From the NCBI RefSeq assembly GCF_900115865.1, contig NZ_FOXY01000009.1, positions 62,001-126,000 of the forward strand: DNA of 64,000 bases. The letters are read 5' to 3'. How positions within the stretch are numbered: position 1 is the first letter of the stretch; the number at the start of each line of letters is the position of its first letter. Source of the stretch: Donghicola eburneus. GTDB taxonomy: Bacteria > Pseudomonadota > Alphaproteobacteria > Rhodobacterales > Rhodobacteraceae. The notes beneath the pieces are model-generated. The model was not told where the DNA came from and made no database searches. It saw only the letters and a program-made list of their open reading frames with translations. Positions 53,660-62,375 of the stretch are shown here, one piece after another. Both the position numbers and the translations under genes were made by a program.

Positions 53660-53672
53660 ATTGTCAGACAAT
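53660..53672. promoter_or_regulatory. Perfect palindrome, candidate GntR/FadR operator
   Basis: ATTGTCAGACAAT, a perfect 13-bp palindrome (one-base centre) of the TNGTNNNACNA form known for FadR-subfamily regulators. It sits 106 bp from the enolase-family start and 81 bp from the GntR start. A flanking GACAAT at 53645-53650 adds a possible second half-site. Confidence 0.75.
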
Positions 53673-53752
53673 AACTGTCAATTTTCCAGAGAACACTCCA
53701 TTTTGGCCCCCAGACCTAGAGTACGTTGCGCGATGCTGACCAAACACACGCC

Positions 53753-54463
53753 ATGACAAAACCAATTTCTAGCCAGAGCGGGCTGGCGGAAATCGCCATG
53801 TCCGGTATCCGTGATCTAATTCGGTCCCAAGGATTGCGCCCAGGCGATATGCTGCCATCAGAGGCAGCCCTTGCCACCCATCTCGGTGTATCCCGCCCTG
53901 TCACGCGAGAGGCTTTGAGGGGCCTCGCCACATTGCGCATTCTAGACATCGGCGGTTCCCGCAAAGCACGCGTGGCCATGCCCGATGCCTCTGCCCTGAG
54001 CCTTGTGCTGGATCATGCAACGTACAGTCAGGGCCTAAGCATCCAGCAGATTCTGGATGTGCGCCGGACGATGGAAATGCGGACGGTCGCGTTGGCCGCC
54101 ATGCGCCGCAGCGACGCCGAGGCCACGGAACTGCTCGACATCACCACGCAGATGTTCACCGCGCTTGAAGGGGGACATGCCGAATTGATGGAGTTGGACA
54201 TCCGTTTTCATTCGCTGATTGCCAATGCCTCTGGAAACCACCTGTACGCCATGCTCGTAGACAGCTTTTGGGTGATCACGCGGCAAACATGGCCGATTGG
54301 CTGGCGCTCGCGGGCGAACCATCAGAACCGCCGCGACAACATCAAATGTCACGAACGCATTGCGACAGCGATCATGGCCCAAGACGCTCGCCGCGCCGAA
54401 GAAGCAATGTCCGAACACTTTGATAGCGCAGTCAGTGTCCTGCTCCGCGCCGGCATCACCTGA
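53753..54463 (+). CDS. GntR family regulator, FadR subfamily (FCD domain)
   Basis: 236 residues. Winged-helix at about 12-75 (IRDLIRSQGLRPGDMLPSEAALATHLGVSRPVTREALRGL) and an all-helical FCD ligand domain with a metal-site style arrangement: RRTMEMRTV, ELDIRFHSLIANASGN and HERIATAI. Such regulators sense sugar acids or related carboxylates. Divergent from the sugar-acid operon; probable binding site at 53660-53672. Start at 53753; a TTG nine codons upstream is an alternative. Ends 10 bp before a convergent AraC gene. Confidence 0.92.
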   Translation: MTKPISSQSGLAEIAMSGIRDLIRSQGLRPGDMLPSEAALATHLGVSRPVTREALRGLATLRILDIGGSRKARVAMPDASALSLVLDHATYSQGLSIQQILDVRRTMEMRTVALAAMRRSDAEATELLDITTQMFTALEGGHAELMELDIRFHSLIANASGNHLYAMLVDSFWVITRQTWPIGWRSRANHQNRRDNIKCHERIATAIMAQDARRAEEAMSEHFDSAVSVLLRAGIT

Positions 54464-54472
54464 CCCAAGGCG

Positions 54473-55546
54473 TTATCGCGTGGCCAAGGGTCTGAGCGCG
54501 TCGGGCATCTGTGCGCTGGCCTCATGTGGTCCGCTCATCAAGCGGCGGCGCCCCACATAAGATGTCGGGAACAGAATCCGCTCGACCCCGTCTTTGATAT
54601 CCGGAAAGCGCGCGGTCAAAAGCTGCCGTATGTCCCGAATATCCTGATCCGACATTGTCTGGTCGCCGCTGAAATCGGGTCTCTGGCGACGGTAGTCTGT
54701 CGGGCTCCAGCCAAACCTCTCTTTGAACTTTTTATAAAAAACCGTGGGGTTTCCGAACTGTAAGCGCGCTGCGATATCCGTCACAGTCGCGTCTGTCCGC
54801 AATAGATCCTCTGCGGCTTTGTCCAATCGCAGGTTTAGAGCATAGGTTTTGTATCCCATGCCTAAGTGCTCCTTGAACTGGCGGGACAAGTAGCTGAGCG
54901 ACAGGTTCTCGCGCTCTGCGATCGCGCCCAAAGTATCGACACCCGCAACCGGATCCAACTCGTTGAGAAGGCGCAAGATCCGAGCACGGCCCGCAGAACG
55001 GGCCGCATCTTCTGACGGGTCCTGATCTTTGAACGGGATATTTGCATAGATAAAAAGCGCGAGCATATCGGCGGCGATCGCTCTGGACATGGCGTCTTCG
55101 GGTTGGTCGGGCAGGCCGATGATCAAGCGGGCGATCAGCGCCTTCATCGGGGCAATCTTTTCGCTAAAGGATCGGCTGTGCAGAAAACTGCGGCACAAAA
55201 AGTGTCGTGTACTGAATTCGGGCAGGCCCGAGCGCTCGAAATGGTAGGGGTCCAGGTGCACGCCGCAGACGAGCGTGTCGCGGGTTTTCGAGACTGAATT
55301 GTGTGGGATGTTCGAGTTGATGATCATCACATCACCCGCGCTCATGTCACACGCCAAGCCTTCGACCATCAGGCGCAATTGACCCCGCAGCACATAGACA
55401 ACTTCGAGTGCACGGTGCCAGTGATAGGGCACATCCGCCCACCCGTGCGTAAAAGTTCGGCAGTAGGGCCGTTCTGTTAGCCCGGCCTGTCCTGTCGGGA
55501 ATTGCGTCTCATAGGCCGAGGTCCGGTGCTCATCGTCAGTCTTCAA
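54473..55546 (-). CDS. AraC family regulator with cupin domain and C-terminal extension
   Basis: 357 residues. N-terminal cupin (WHRALEVVYVLRGQLRLMVEG, then GDVMIINSNIPHNS), AraC helix-turn-helix pair at about 190-285 (LGAIAERENLSLSYLSRQFKEHLG; VTDIAARLQFGNPTVFYKKFKERFG). A further ~65 residues after the usual end (QTMSDQDIRDIRQLLTARFPDI onward) are not part of standard AraC proteins. Divergent from the GH3 and sugar ABC genes, its likely targets. A 14-bp palindrome lies 15 bp upstream of its start. Confidence 0.92.
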   Translation of the reverse strand: MKTDDEHRTSAYETQFPTGQAGLTERPYCRTFTHGWADVPYHWHRALEVVYVLRGQLRLMVEGLACDMSAGDVMIINSNIPHNSVSKTRDTLVCGVHLDPYHFERSGLPEFSTRHFLCRSFLHSRSFSEKIAPMKALIARLIIGLPDQPEDAMSRAIAADMLALFIYANIPFKDQDPSEDAARSAGRARILRLLNELDPVAGVDTLGAIAERENLSLSYLSRQFKEHLGMGYKTYALNLRLDKAAEDLLRTDATVTDIAARLQFGNPTVFYKKFKERFGWSPTDYRRQRPDFSGDQTMSDQDIRDIRQLLTARFPDIKDGVERILFPTSYVGRRRLMSGPHEASAQMPDALRPLATR

Positions 55547-55560
55547 AGGGGCTCTCCGCT

Positions 55561-55574
55561 TTTTGCGCGCAAAA
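55561..55574. promoter_or_regulatory. 14-bp perfect palindrome upstream of the cupin-AraC gene
   Basis: TTTTGCGCGCAAAA, fully self-complementary, between the AraC start (55546) and the GH3 start (55726). Could be an operator for local or global control of the divergent genes. Confidence 0.4.
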
Positions 55575-55725
55575 GGTCAAAAACTGTCACAGATAAAGTG
55601 CAATTTTCACCGCTAGATGGGTCCAAGCGGCTGTGTCACCGTCAAGCGTAACGCTGCCATGTTATCGGCATCAATACAGATTCTTGGGCTTTTTAACGTC
55701 CGAAACAGCTTTGAAGGGCCATTTC

Positions 55726-58086
55726 ATGGCATGGAACATCACCGATCAGGAAATTGACGCGCTGGTCTCGAAATTGTCTCTGAGCGCGAAAATTGACCTA
55801 GTCTCTGGCAACGGGCTTTGGCGGACATCGCCAAATTACACCCACAATATTCCCGAGATTTTGATGACGGATGGCACCTATGGCGTGCGCTACTCGGTCG
55901 AGCAAATTGATGGCCCACAGGACCGTGCCGAACAGCTCTCGGCTTTTCTGAGCGTCGTGAATGCGGATCTATCGCGCGGTGTCGAGGGGGCATTCGGCTC
56001 CTCGCGGCCGGCAACGTGTTTCCCGAATGGCTGCTGCTATGCATGTTCGTGGGACCCTGAACTGGCGTATGACTTGGGCACAGCGTTGGCCGCAGAATGT
56101 GCCCATTTTGGCGTGAACATCCTGCTCGGGCCCGGCATCAACATCCGCCGCACACCCTTGGGCGGGCGCAGCTACGAATACTTTTCCGAAGACCCCTTTC
56201 TAACGGGCGAAATCGCGACTGAACTGATCAAAGGCATGCAGGACAACGGCGTTGGCGCGTCTCTAAAGCACCTCGCCTGCAACAACTCGGAAATCCACCG
56301 AACCACCATGAGTTCCGAGGTCGAGGAACGCGCGCTACGCGAGATTTACCTGTCCGCCTTCGAACGGGCGATCCGCAAGGCTGAGCCATGGACTGTCATG
56401 AGTTCTTACAACCTGATCAACGGTGTTCAGGCGGCTGAAAATAAATGGTTGTTAACGGATGTGCTGCGCGACGAGTGGCGTTTCGACGGGGTCGTGATCT
56501 CTGACTGGCATGGGATCAAGGACCGCCCCGCATCGCTCTTGGCAGGGAATTGTCTGGACATGCCCGAAAGCGCCCCGCGCAAAGAAGACCTACGCCTCGC
56601 GGTCGAGGCGGGCGAGGTCCCCATGGATGATCTGGATGGGGCCTGCGTGCGCATGCTGCATTTGGTGCGCAAAGCACATGCATCTCATATCACGGAGCCC
56701 CAAACCAATTTCGAAGCTCACCATGAACTGTCCCGACGCATCGCCGCCGAAAGCATTGTCCTGCTGAAGAACGAAAACGATCTGCTGCCTCTTAACATGG
56801 ACGCGATCGGATCTATCGCGATCGTCGGCGAAACAGCGCGCGCGCCTATCTATCAGGGCTCTGGCTGTGCCACGACCAGCCCAACGTTCGAGGACAATCC
56901 TGTGAACGAGATCGTTAAGCTGGCTACAAATGCCAACGTCACGACCTACGATATTGCTGATTTGCAAGGCGACAGCGCCGAGGACGTCCTGAACACCCTC
57001 AGCGCCGCAGACGTCGTCTTGTTCTTTGGCAACACAGAGGTAGGCGTCGATGGCGAAGGCGCGGATCGCGCCCATTTGAACCTTCTGGACGGCCAAGATG
57101 CGGCGATTTCGCAGATCGCTGCCCGCAACCCCAACCTTGCGGTCATTATCGCGACGCCGGATGCAGTCGTGATGCCTTGGATCGACGAGGTGGGTGCTGT
57201 GTTGATGCCATTCTATGGCGGCCAAGGGGTCGGCAATGCCATTGCGCAAGTTCTTTCAGGCGCTCAGAACCCTTGTGGCAAGCTGACAGTAACCTTCCCC
57301 GAAAAGCTAGAAGACGTGCCGGGTTTCCTGTCTTACCCCGGTGAAAATCACCGTCATGTCTACGCCGAAGGGCTGTTCGTCGGGTATCGCGGCTACGACA
57401 TACGCAAGACCGAGACTTTGTTCCCGTTCGGGTTCGGGCTCAGCTACACGTCTTATAGCTATGCAAACGTGACCTGCGATACAGACCGCATTACCGAGGA
57501 CAGCACCTTTACGATCAAGGTTGACGTAACCAACACCGGTTCGCGCGCGGGCAAAGAGATTGTTCAGGTTTACGTCCGCCCTCATACACCGCGCCTGAGC
57601 CGCCCCGTTCGCGAGCTCAAGGGTTTTGCCAAGGTCGCGTTAGAGCCAGGTGAGACCAAAGAAATCCAGATCACGATCGAGGCACGCGACCTACGCTATT
57701 ACGATCCCGCCTTCGGGGAGTGGTTTCTGGATGTCGGCCCAATGTCGATCGAAGTTGGCGCGTCCTCCAGAGACATTCGCCAAATTCTCGACATCGTCGC
57801 AGAGGCGCGTCCCCTGCCTGCGACCCTGCTTGATATCAACAACGAAGCCTCGCAGATCGTCGAAAACCCTGAAATCCGGTCAGCTTTTGGCAACTTCCTG
57901 AAGAGTCGTTTGGACCTGACCGACGCAGAGACAGAGCAGATGCTGGACTACTGCGGCGGGTCGTTCCTCAACCTCTACGACACGGTGTCATGGGTTGCCG
58001 GCGAGAAAATCTCCAAGGCCGAAATGACCAGCTTTCTCGACCAAATAAACAGCGAGTTCGGAGCCGCGCGGATCCCCGCGTCGTAA
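55726..58086 (+). CDS. Glycoside hydrolase family 3 (beta-glucosidase-like)
   Basis: 786 residues. GH3 N-terminal TIM barrel with PGINIRRTPLGGRSYEYFSEDP near 142 and the catalytic nucleophile D260 in VVISDWHG; C-terminal alpha/beta sandwich; then a fibronectin-III-like domain (VDVTNTGSRAGKEIVQVYV) near 600. Hydrolyses beta-linked glycosides from the non-reducing end. No signal peptide is seen at the chosen start, so it acts on imported oligosaccharides. An extra ~100 residues follow the FnIII-like domain. The upstream open frame (from 55633) has no ribosome site. Heads an operon with a sugar ABC importer. Confidence 0.93.
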   Translation: MAWNITDQEIDALVSKLSLSAKIDLVSGNGLWRTSPNYTHNIPEILMTDGTYGVRYSVEQIDGPQDRAEQLSAFLSVVNADLSRGVEGAFGSSRPATCFPNGCCYACSWDPELAYDLGTALAAECAHFGVNILLGPGINIRRTPLGGRSYEYFSEDPFLTGEIATELIKGMQDNGVGASLKHLACNNSEIHRTTMSSEVEERALREIYLSAFERAIRKAEPWTVMSSYNLINGVQAAENKWLLTDVLRDEWRFDGVVISDWHGIKDRPASLLAGNCLDMPESAPRKEDLRLAVEAGEVPMDDLDGACVRMLHLVRKAHASHITEPQTNFEAHHELSRRIAAESIVLLKNENDLLPLNMDAIGSIAIVGETARAPIYQGSGCATTSPTFEDNPVNEIVKLATNANVTTYDIADLQGDSAEDVLNTLSAADVVLFFGNTEVGVDGEGADRAHLNLLDGQDAAISQIAARNPNLAVIIATPDAVVMPWIDEVGAVLMPFYGGQGVGNAIAQVLSGAQNPCGKLTVTFPEKLEDVPGFLSYPGENHRHVYAEGLFVGYRGYDIRKTETLFPFGFGLSYTSYSYANVTCDTDRITEDSTFTIKVDVTNTGSRAGKEIVQVYVRPHTPRLSRPVRELKGFAKVALEPGETKEIQITIEARDLRYYDPAFGEWFLDVGPMSIEVGASSRDIRQILDIVAEARPLPATLLDINNEASQIVENPEIRSAFGNFLKSRLDLTDAETEQMLDYCGGSFLNLYDTVSWVAGEKISKAEMTSFLDQINSEFGAARIPAS

Positions 58087-58125
58087 ATCCGAGCCATTCC
58101 TCCAACACCCTCCGGGAGACCCCTC

Positions 58126-59349
58126 ATGACTGCAAAGACCATGCTATTGTCCTGCGTGTTCGCGGCCACCGCGACCCACAGCTTCGCGCAAGTCGCGGAT
58201 GTGCAACAATACTGGACCAGTGCCAGTGAATCCAAGGCGATGAATGTGATCGCTGACGCCTTCAAGGCAAAGGGCGGCACATGGATCGACAGCCCTTCGG
58301 CGGACTACGACAGCACTATTGCCGCCGCGACCAGCCGCATCGTTGGGGGCGAGCCGCCCTCCGCCGTTCTGATGACCCCGAATGGCGCTATGCTGGACCT
58401 TGCCGAAGGCGGCATCCTGCGATCCCTGAATGATTTACGCGACGCCGAAGGATGGCAAGCCTCCTTGGCCCCGCTCATTTATGAGCGCGTGACCGTCGAC
58501 GACGAGATGGTCGCACTCCCCTTAGGCGTCCACGCGGACAACTGGATTTGGTACAACACTGCGATCTTCGATGAGGTCGGGATCGAAGAACCCACGACGA
58601 TAGACGAACTCTTCGCCGCCGCAGACGCGATCCAAGGCGCGGGTTACACCGCCTTTGCCGTTGGGGGCGAACCTTGGCAGGAACTGTACATCCTGACCGA
58701 CATGATCCTGTCTCTCGGTGGCCCCGCATACTGGAACGAAATCATGGTCGAACGCGACGATGCAGCACTTCAGGACCCGCTGCTGGTTACAGCGTTCGAA
58801 TACTTCCGCAAGGTATCCGACTACGTGGATGCGGGCAGCACTGGCCGCTCCTGGAACCAGACCACCAACATGGTCATCACCCAAGAGGCAGCCATGCAGT
58901 TTATGGGCGATTGGGCCAAAGGTGAATTTCTGGCCGCCGGGCAAACCCCGGGCAAAGAGTTCGGATGCTTCCTGATGCCCTCGGATAAGCCCGCCTACGC
59001 AGCAGTCACCGATGTGTTTGTTTTCCCCGAGATCGACGATGACGAACAGATCGCTGGTCAGGATCTTTTGGCGCGCACCGTCATGGACCCCGAGATCGAG
59101 GTTCAGGTGGCTGCCGTCAAAGGCTCTGTTCCTGCGCGCACTGATGTTGACCTTTCGGGGTTGGACATCTGCGCAACCCGCGGCGCGCAAGCCTTGGCCA
59201 CGCCCGGCGTCGCGGTTGCCTCGACTTACGACGCTTTGCCGGGTGATCTGAACGGCCAGCTGATCGATATGGCGACCCAGTTTTGGACCGATCCCGACAT
59301 GACCGCCGAAGAAGGCGCCGCCGCCCTGCGTGACGTTCTGGCAGACTAA
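58126..59349 (+). CDS. Carbohydrate ABC transporter substrate-binding protein (family 1)
   Basis: 407 residues with a signal peptide ending near SFAQVA. Mature part follows the sugar-binding family 1 fold: VQQYWTSASESKAMNVIADAF at the N-terminus, LPLGVHADNWIWYNTAIFDEVGIEEPTTIDE near 127, and TNMVITQEAAMQFMGDWAKGEF near 245. TCCGGGAG precedes the start. Delivers an oligosaccharide, probably a beta-glucoside given the GH3 gene, to the permeases downstream. Confidence 0.93.
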   Translation: MTAKTMLLSCVFAATATHSFAQVADVQQYWTSASESKAMNVIADAFKAKGGTWIDSPSADYDSTIAAATSRIVGGEPPSAVLMTPNGAMLDLAEGGILRSLNDLRDAEGWQASLAPLIYERVTVDDEMVALPLGVHADNWIWYNTAIFDEVGIEEPTTIDELFAAADAIQGAGYTAFAVGGEPWQELYILTDMILSLGGPAYWNEIMVERDDAALQDPLLVTAFEYFRKVSDYVDAGSTGRSWNQTTNMVITQEAAMQFMGDWAKGEFLAAGQTPGKEFGCFLMPSDKPAYAAVTDVFVFPEIDDDEQIAGQDLLARTVMDPEIEVQVAAVKGSVPARTDVDLSGLDICATRGAQALATPGVAVASTYDALPGDLNGQLIDMATQFWTDPDMTAEEGAAALRDVLAD

Positions 59350-59358
59350 TCCCAAGAC

Positions 59359-59384
59359 GCGGGCGGCGCCCCCAAGCCGCCCGC
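59359..59384 (+). other. Hairpin between sugar binding protein and permease genes
   Basis: Perfect 9-bp stem GCGGGCGGC/GCCGCCCGC with an 8-base loop and no T-run, 9 bp after the binding protein stop. Same arrangement as at 19234 in the peptide-type transporter; likely mRNA stabiliser. Confidence 0.6.
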
Positions 59385-59416
59385 ACCCTGATTGTCATGA
59401 CGCCCCAGGAGGAGCT

Positions 59417-60292
59417 ATGGCACGTTGGTTTCAAAGGCAGATGTTCCGACCCACCTTTACGGTTGTCGCGTTCTTTGCCGTAATTGCGATCTTTTTCTAC
59501 GGGTCAATCGGTTGGACATTTCTAATGTCCCTGACGAAATCCAGCTTGATGCCACGCTATGATTTCGTTGGCTTTGAAAAGTATGCAGACCTGATGGACA
59601 ACAAGCGTTGGATCGTGTCCTGCATCAACATGGTTGTCTTCGGCGCGCTGTTTATCGTTGGATCACTCATCCTCGGGTCGATCTTGGCCATTTTTATTGA
59701 TCGCGGCATCCGCTTCGAGGGCGTCTTTCGCACAATATTCCTTTATCCATTGGCGATTTCTCTGATTGTCACGGGTCTGGGGTGGCGCTGGCTGCTCGAT
59801 CCAACCCTTGGGATACAGGCCATGGTCCGCGACATGGGGTGGGAAAATTTCGCCTTTGACTGGATCACTGAACCGGACCGCGCGATCTATACTTTGGTGA
59901 TCGCCAGTGTCTGGCGTTCAGCAGGTCTCGTGATGATTATCGTTCTGGCGGGTCTGCGCAGCGTTGACGGCGACCTGTGGAAAGCCATCCGAATGGAGAA
60001 AATCCCTCAGTGGCGCGCCTATGTCCAAGTTATCTTTCCGGGCATGCGCCCCGTGTTCGCGTCCTGCATCGTGCTGCTTATGTCCGAAGTCATTCGCGGG
60101 TATGACCTGATCGTCGCAATGACCAACGGCGGACCCGGTATTTCGACGGAAATGCCCGCCAAGTTCGCGGTCGACTTCTTCTTCTCGCGTATGAACCTGT
60201 CGCTGGCCTCGGCCGCATCTATCCTGATGCTGCTTTTGTCGCTGCTGATGCTCGCGCCCTATCTCTATAGTGAATTCCGGAGGCGCGATTGA
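59417..60292 (+). CDS. Sugar ABC transporter permease (MalF/UgpA type)
   Basis: 291 residues, six hydrophobic segments. EAA loop is DLWKAIRMEKIPQWRAYVQVIFPGMRPV near residue 190. Forms a heterodimer with the next gene. GGAGGAGCT precedes the ATG at 59417. The TGA overlaps the next start. Confidence 0.93.
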   Translation: MARWFQRQMFRPTFTVVAFFAVIAIFFYGSIGWTFLMSLTKSSLMPRYDFVGFEKYADLMDNKRWIVSCINMVVFGALFIVGSLILGSILAIFIDRGIRFEGVFRTIFLYPLAISLIVTGLGWRWLLDPTLGIQAMVRDMGWENFAFDWITEPDRAIYTLVIASVWRSAGLVMIIVLAGLRSVDGDLWKAIRMEKIPQWRAYVQVIFPGMRPVFASCIVLLMSEVIRGYDLIVAMTNGGPGISTEMPAKFAVDFFFSRMNLSLASAASILMLLLSLLMLAPYLYSEFRRRD

Positions 60293-61167
60293 TGTCTTCA
60301 CCTGCAAATGCCGCCGCAATGCCGCGGGTTGCCGTCGTCGGCATGTACGCCTTCCTGATCGTCTCTGCCCTGTTCTTTTTAGCTCCGTTTTTGGTCATCC
60401 TGATCAACTCGGTTAAGCCCATGGCAGATATCCGTAGCGGGAACCTGCTAACCCTGCCCAGTGAGATCACCTTTGAGCCATGGCGCATCGCGTGGAGCAG
60501 CGCCTGCACTGGACTTGATTGTTCTGGCATCAAGCCAGGCCTTTGGAATTCAATCCTCATCACGGTGCCCGCCGTCGTCATCTCGGTGCTCACCGGGGCA
60601 CTGAACGGGTATGCGCTGGCCCAATGGCGCTCGCGCTTTGCGGATTGGCTGATGCTGTTTATCCTGATTGGCCTTTTCGTGCCGTATCAGGCGATGCTCT
60701 ATCCCACGGTCAAAATCTTGTCGGGCATGGGCATCTTCCGCAGCTATACCGGCATTATCTTTGTGCATGTGGTTTACGGGCTGCCCTACACGACACTCCT
60801 GTTTCGGAATTTCTACGTTGGTGTCCCCGACGAAATCAGTCGCGCAGCGCGTATGGAAGGGGCCAGCTTCTTGCGCACCTTCTGGTCCGTGATCCTGCCC
60901 ATTTCGACCAACATCATCGTTGTCGTAGCGATCCTGCAGTTCACGGGCATCTGGAACGACTACCTTCTGGGTCTGATCTTTGCTGGCAACGACAACCTGC
61001 CGATGACGGTCCAGCTGACCAATATCGTGAACAATTCCCGCGGCGCCGCAGAGCCTAACGTCAACATGGCCGCCGCGCTGCTGGCCGCCATACCCACTCT
61101 GATCGTTTACTTCGTGTCCGGTCGTTATTTCGTCCGGGGCATCGCTACCGGCGCCGTCAAAGGATGA
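60292..61167 (+). CDS. Sugar ABC transporter permease (MalG/UgpE type)
   Basis: 291 residues, six hydrophobic segments; EAA loop EISRAARMEGASFLRTFWSVILPISTNI near residue 180. An ATG at 60292 overlapping the previous TGA was chosen over an in-frame TTG one codon earlier. Partner of the permease upstream and followed by the ATPase gene after 4 bp. Confidence 0.93.
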   Translation: MSSPANAAAMPRVAVVGMYAFLIVSALFFLAPFLVILINSVKPMADIRSGNLLTLPSEITFEPWRIAWSSACTGLDCSGIKPGLWNSILITVPAVVISVLTGALNGYALAQWRSRFADWLMLFILIGLFVPYQAMLYPTVKILSGMGIFRSYTGIIFVHVVYGLPYTTLLFRNFYVGVPDEISRAARMEGASFLRTFWSVILPISTNIIVVVAILQFTGIWNDYLLGLIFAGNDNLPMTVQLTNIVNNSRGAAEPNVNMAAALLAAIPTLIVYFVSGRYFVRGIATGAVKG

Positions 61168-61171
61168 AGAC

Positions 61172-62242
61172 ATGTACAATATCTCTCTGAACAAAATCAG
61201 AAAAACCTACGGCGACCTGACCATCCTGCACTCGGTCGAGATGGAGATCACCGAGGGCGAGTTTGTCGTGATCCTTGGCTCATCGGGCTGCGGAAAGTCC
61301 ACTTTGCTGAACATCGTGGCGGGGCTCGACACCTGCGACAGCGGACAAATTCTGATCGGCGACAAGGACGTCACAGATTTGGAGCCAAGCGACCGAGATC
61401 TTTCCATGGTCTTTCAAAGCTATGCGCTTTTCCCTTCGATGACCGTGCGCCGCAACCTGTCCTTCGGAATGGAGGTCGCCCGCGTTCCCAAAGCAGAACG
61501 CGAGGCCAAGGTGGCCAAGGTCGCGCAACTTTTGCAGATTGACGCTCTGCTGGATCGCAAACCCTCGCAACTGTCAGGCGGTCAGCGCCAGCGGGTCGCG
61601 ATTGGCCGTGCACTCGTCCGGTCGACCGGGGTGTGCCTGTTTGACGAGCCGCTCTCGAACTTGGACGCCAAACTTCGAACCGAAACGCGGGTAGAACTGA
61701 AGAAGCTGCACAATGACCTAGGCTTCACCATGCTCTACGTGACCCACGATCAGGTCGAAGCGATGACGATGGCCGATCGTGTTGCCGTGATGAACAAGGG
61801 ACGGGTCGAACAATTCGCGCCGCCCCAAGAGATTTATGAAAAGCCCGCCAATCTGTTTGTCGCCAGTTTTGTCGGCTCGCCTGAAATCAACCAGATCGCA
61901 GGGCACCTGTCTGGCAATGGGTCCTTAGACATCGGAAAAACACATATCGATCTGTCAGGCTACGCCTTTGAAAATGGCACACGGCCCGCGCAGGACGCCA
62001 TCCTTGCCGTGCGCTGCGAGGATATCAAGATCGTCCCACCTGCCGCAGGCCACATCACCGCGCAACTCGACTTCGTTGAACTCCTTGGCGCAGATGCCTT
62101 GGCTTGGGTGCTGTATCACGGCAAGCGGCTGAGCGTCCGAATGGGAGTGGATCAGGCCCGCGCTCTTGAGTCCGAAGTCGGCCTACAATTTGACCTGACC
62201 AAAGCCTCTGTTTTCTGCACCAAGGACGGTCACCGCTTGTGA
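61172..62242 (+). CDS. Sugar ABC transporter ATPase (UgpC/MsmK type)
   Basis: 356 residues. Walker A GSSGCGKST near 36, Q-loop VFQSYALFPSMTV, signature LSGGQRQR near 134, Walker B VCLFDEPLSNLDAKLR, switch His THDQVEAMTMADR, and a C-terminal TOBE domain (about 285-350). Members can often energise several sugar importers. Here it completes a full importer with the three genes upstream. Confidence 0.94.
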   Translation: MYNISLNKIRKTYGDLTILHSVEMEITEGEFVVILGSSGCGKSTLLNIVAGLDTCDSGQILIGDKDVTDLEPSDRDLSMVFQSYALFPSMTVRRNLSFGMEVARVPKAEREAKVAKVAQLLQIDALLDRKPSQLSGGQRQRVAIGRALVRSTGVCLFDEPLSNLDAKLRTETRVELKKLHNDLGFTMLYVTHDQVEAMTMADRVAVMNKGRVEQFAPPQEIYEKPANLFVASFVGSPEINQIAGHLSGNGSLDIGKTHIDLSGYAFENGTRPAQDAILAVRCEDIKIVPPAAGHITAQLDFVELLGADALAWVLYHGKRLSVRMGVDQARALESEVGLQFDLTKASVFCTKDGHRL

Positions 62243-62375
62243 GCATTGCGAAGTAGGGCGGAAAATCAAAATTCTCTTAAGAATAGTTGGTGGTTTCGCC
62301 CGTTCATAGGCAAAGCTTGTTATTTGCGAGCAAGAGAAGCACCCTCGGCAATGATGAAGAGCGGGGGAATGAGAT

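Noticed and set aside
62268-62300. AT-rich near-palindrome (ATTCTCTTAAGAAT) before the nitronate monooxygenase-like gene
   Set aside because: Imperfect, short, and no related regulator nearby; not enough to call an operator.
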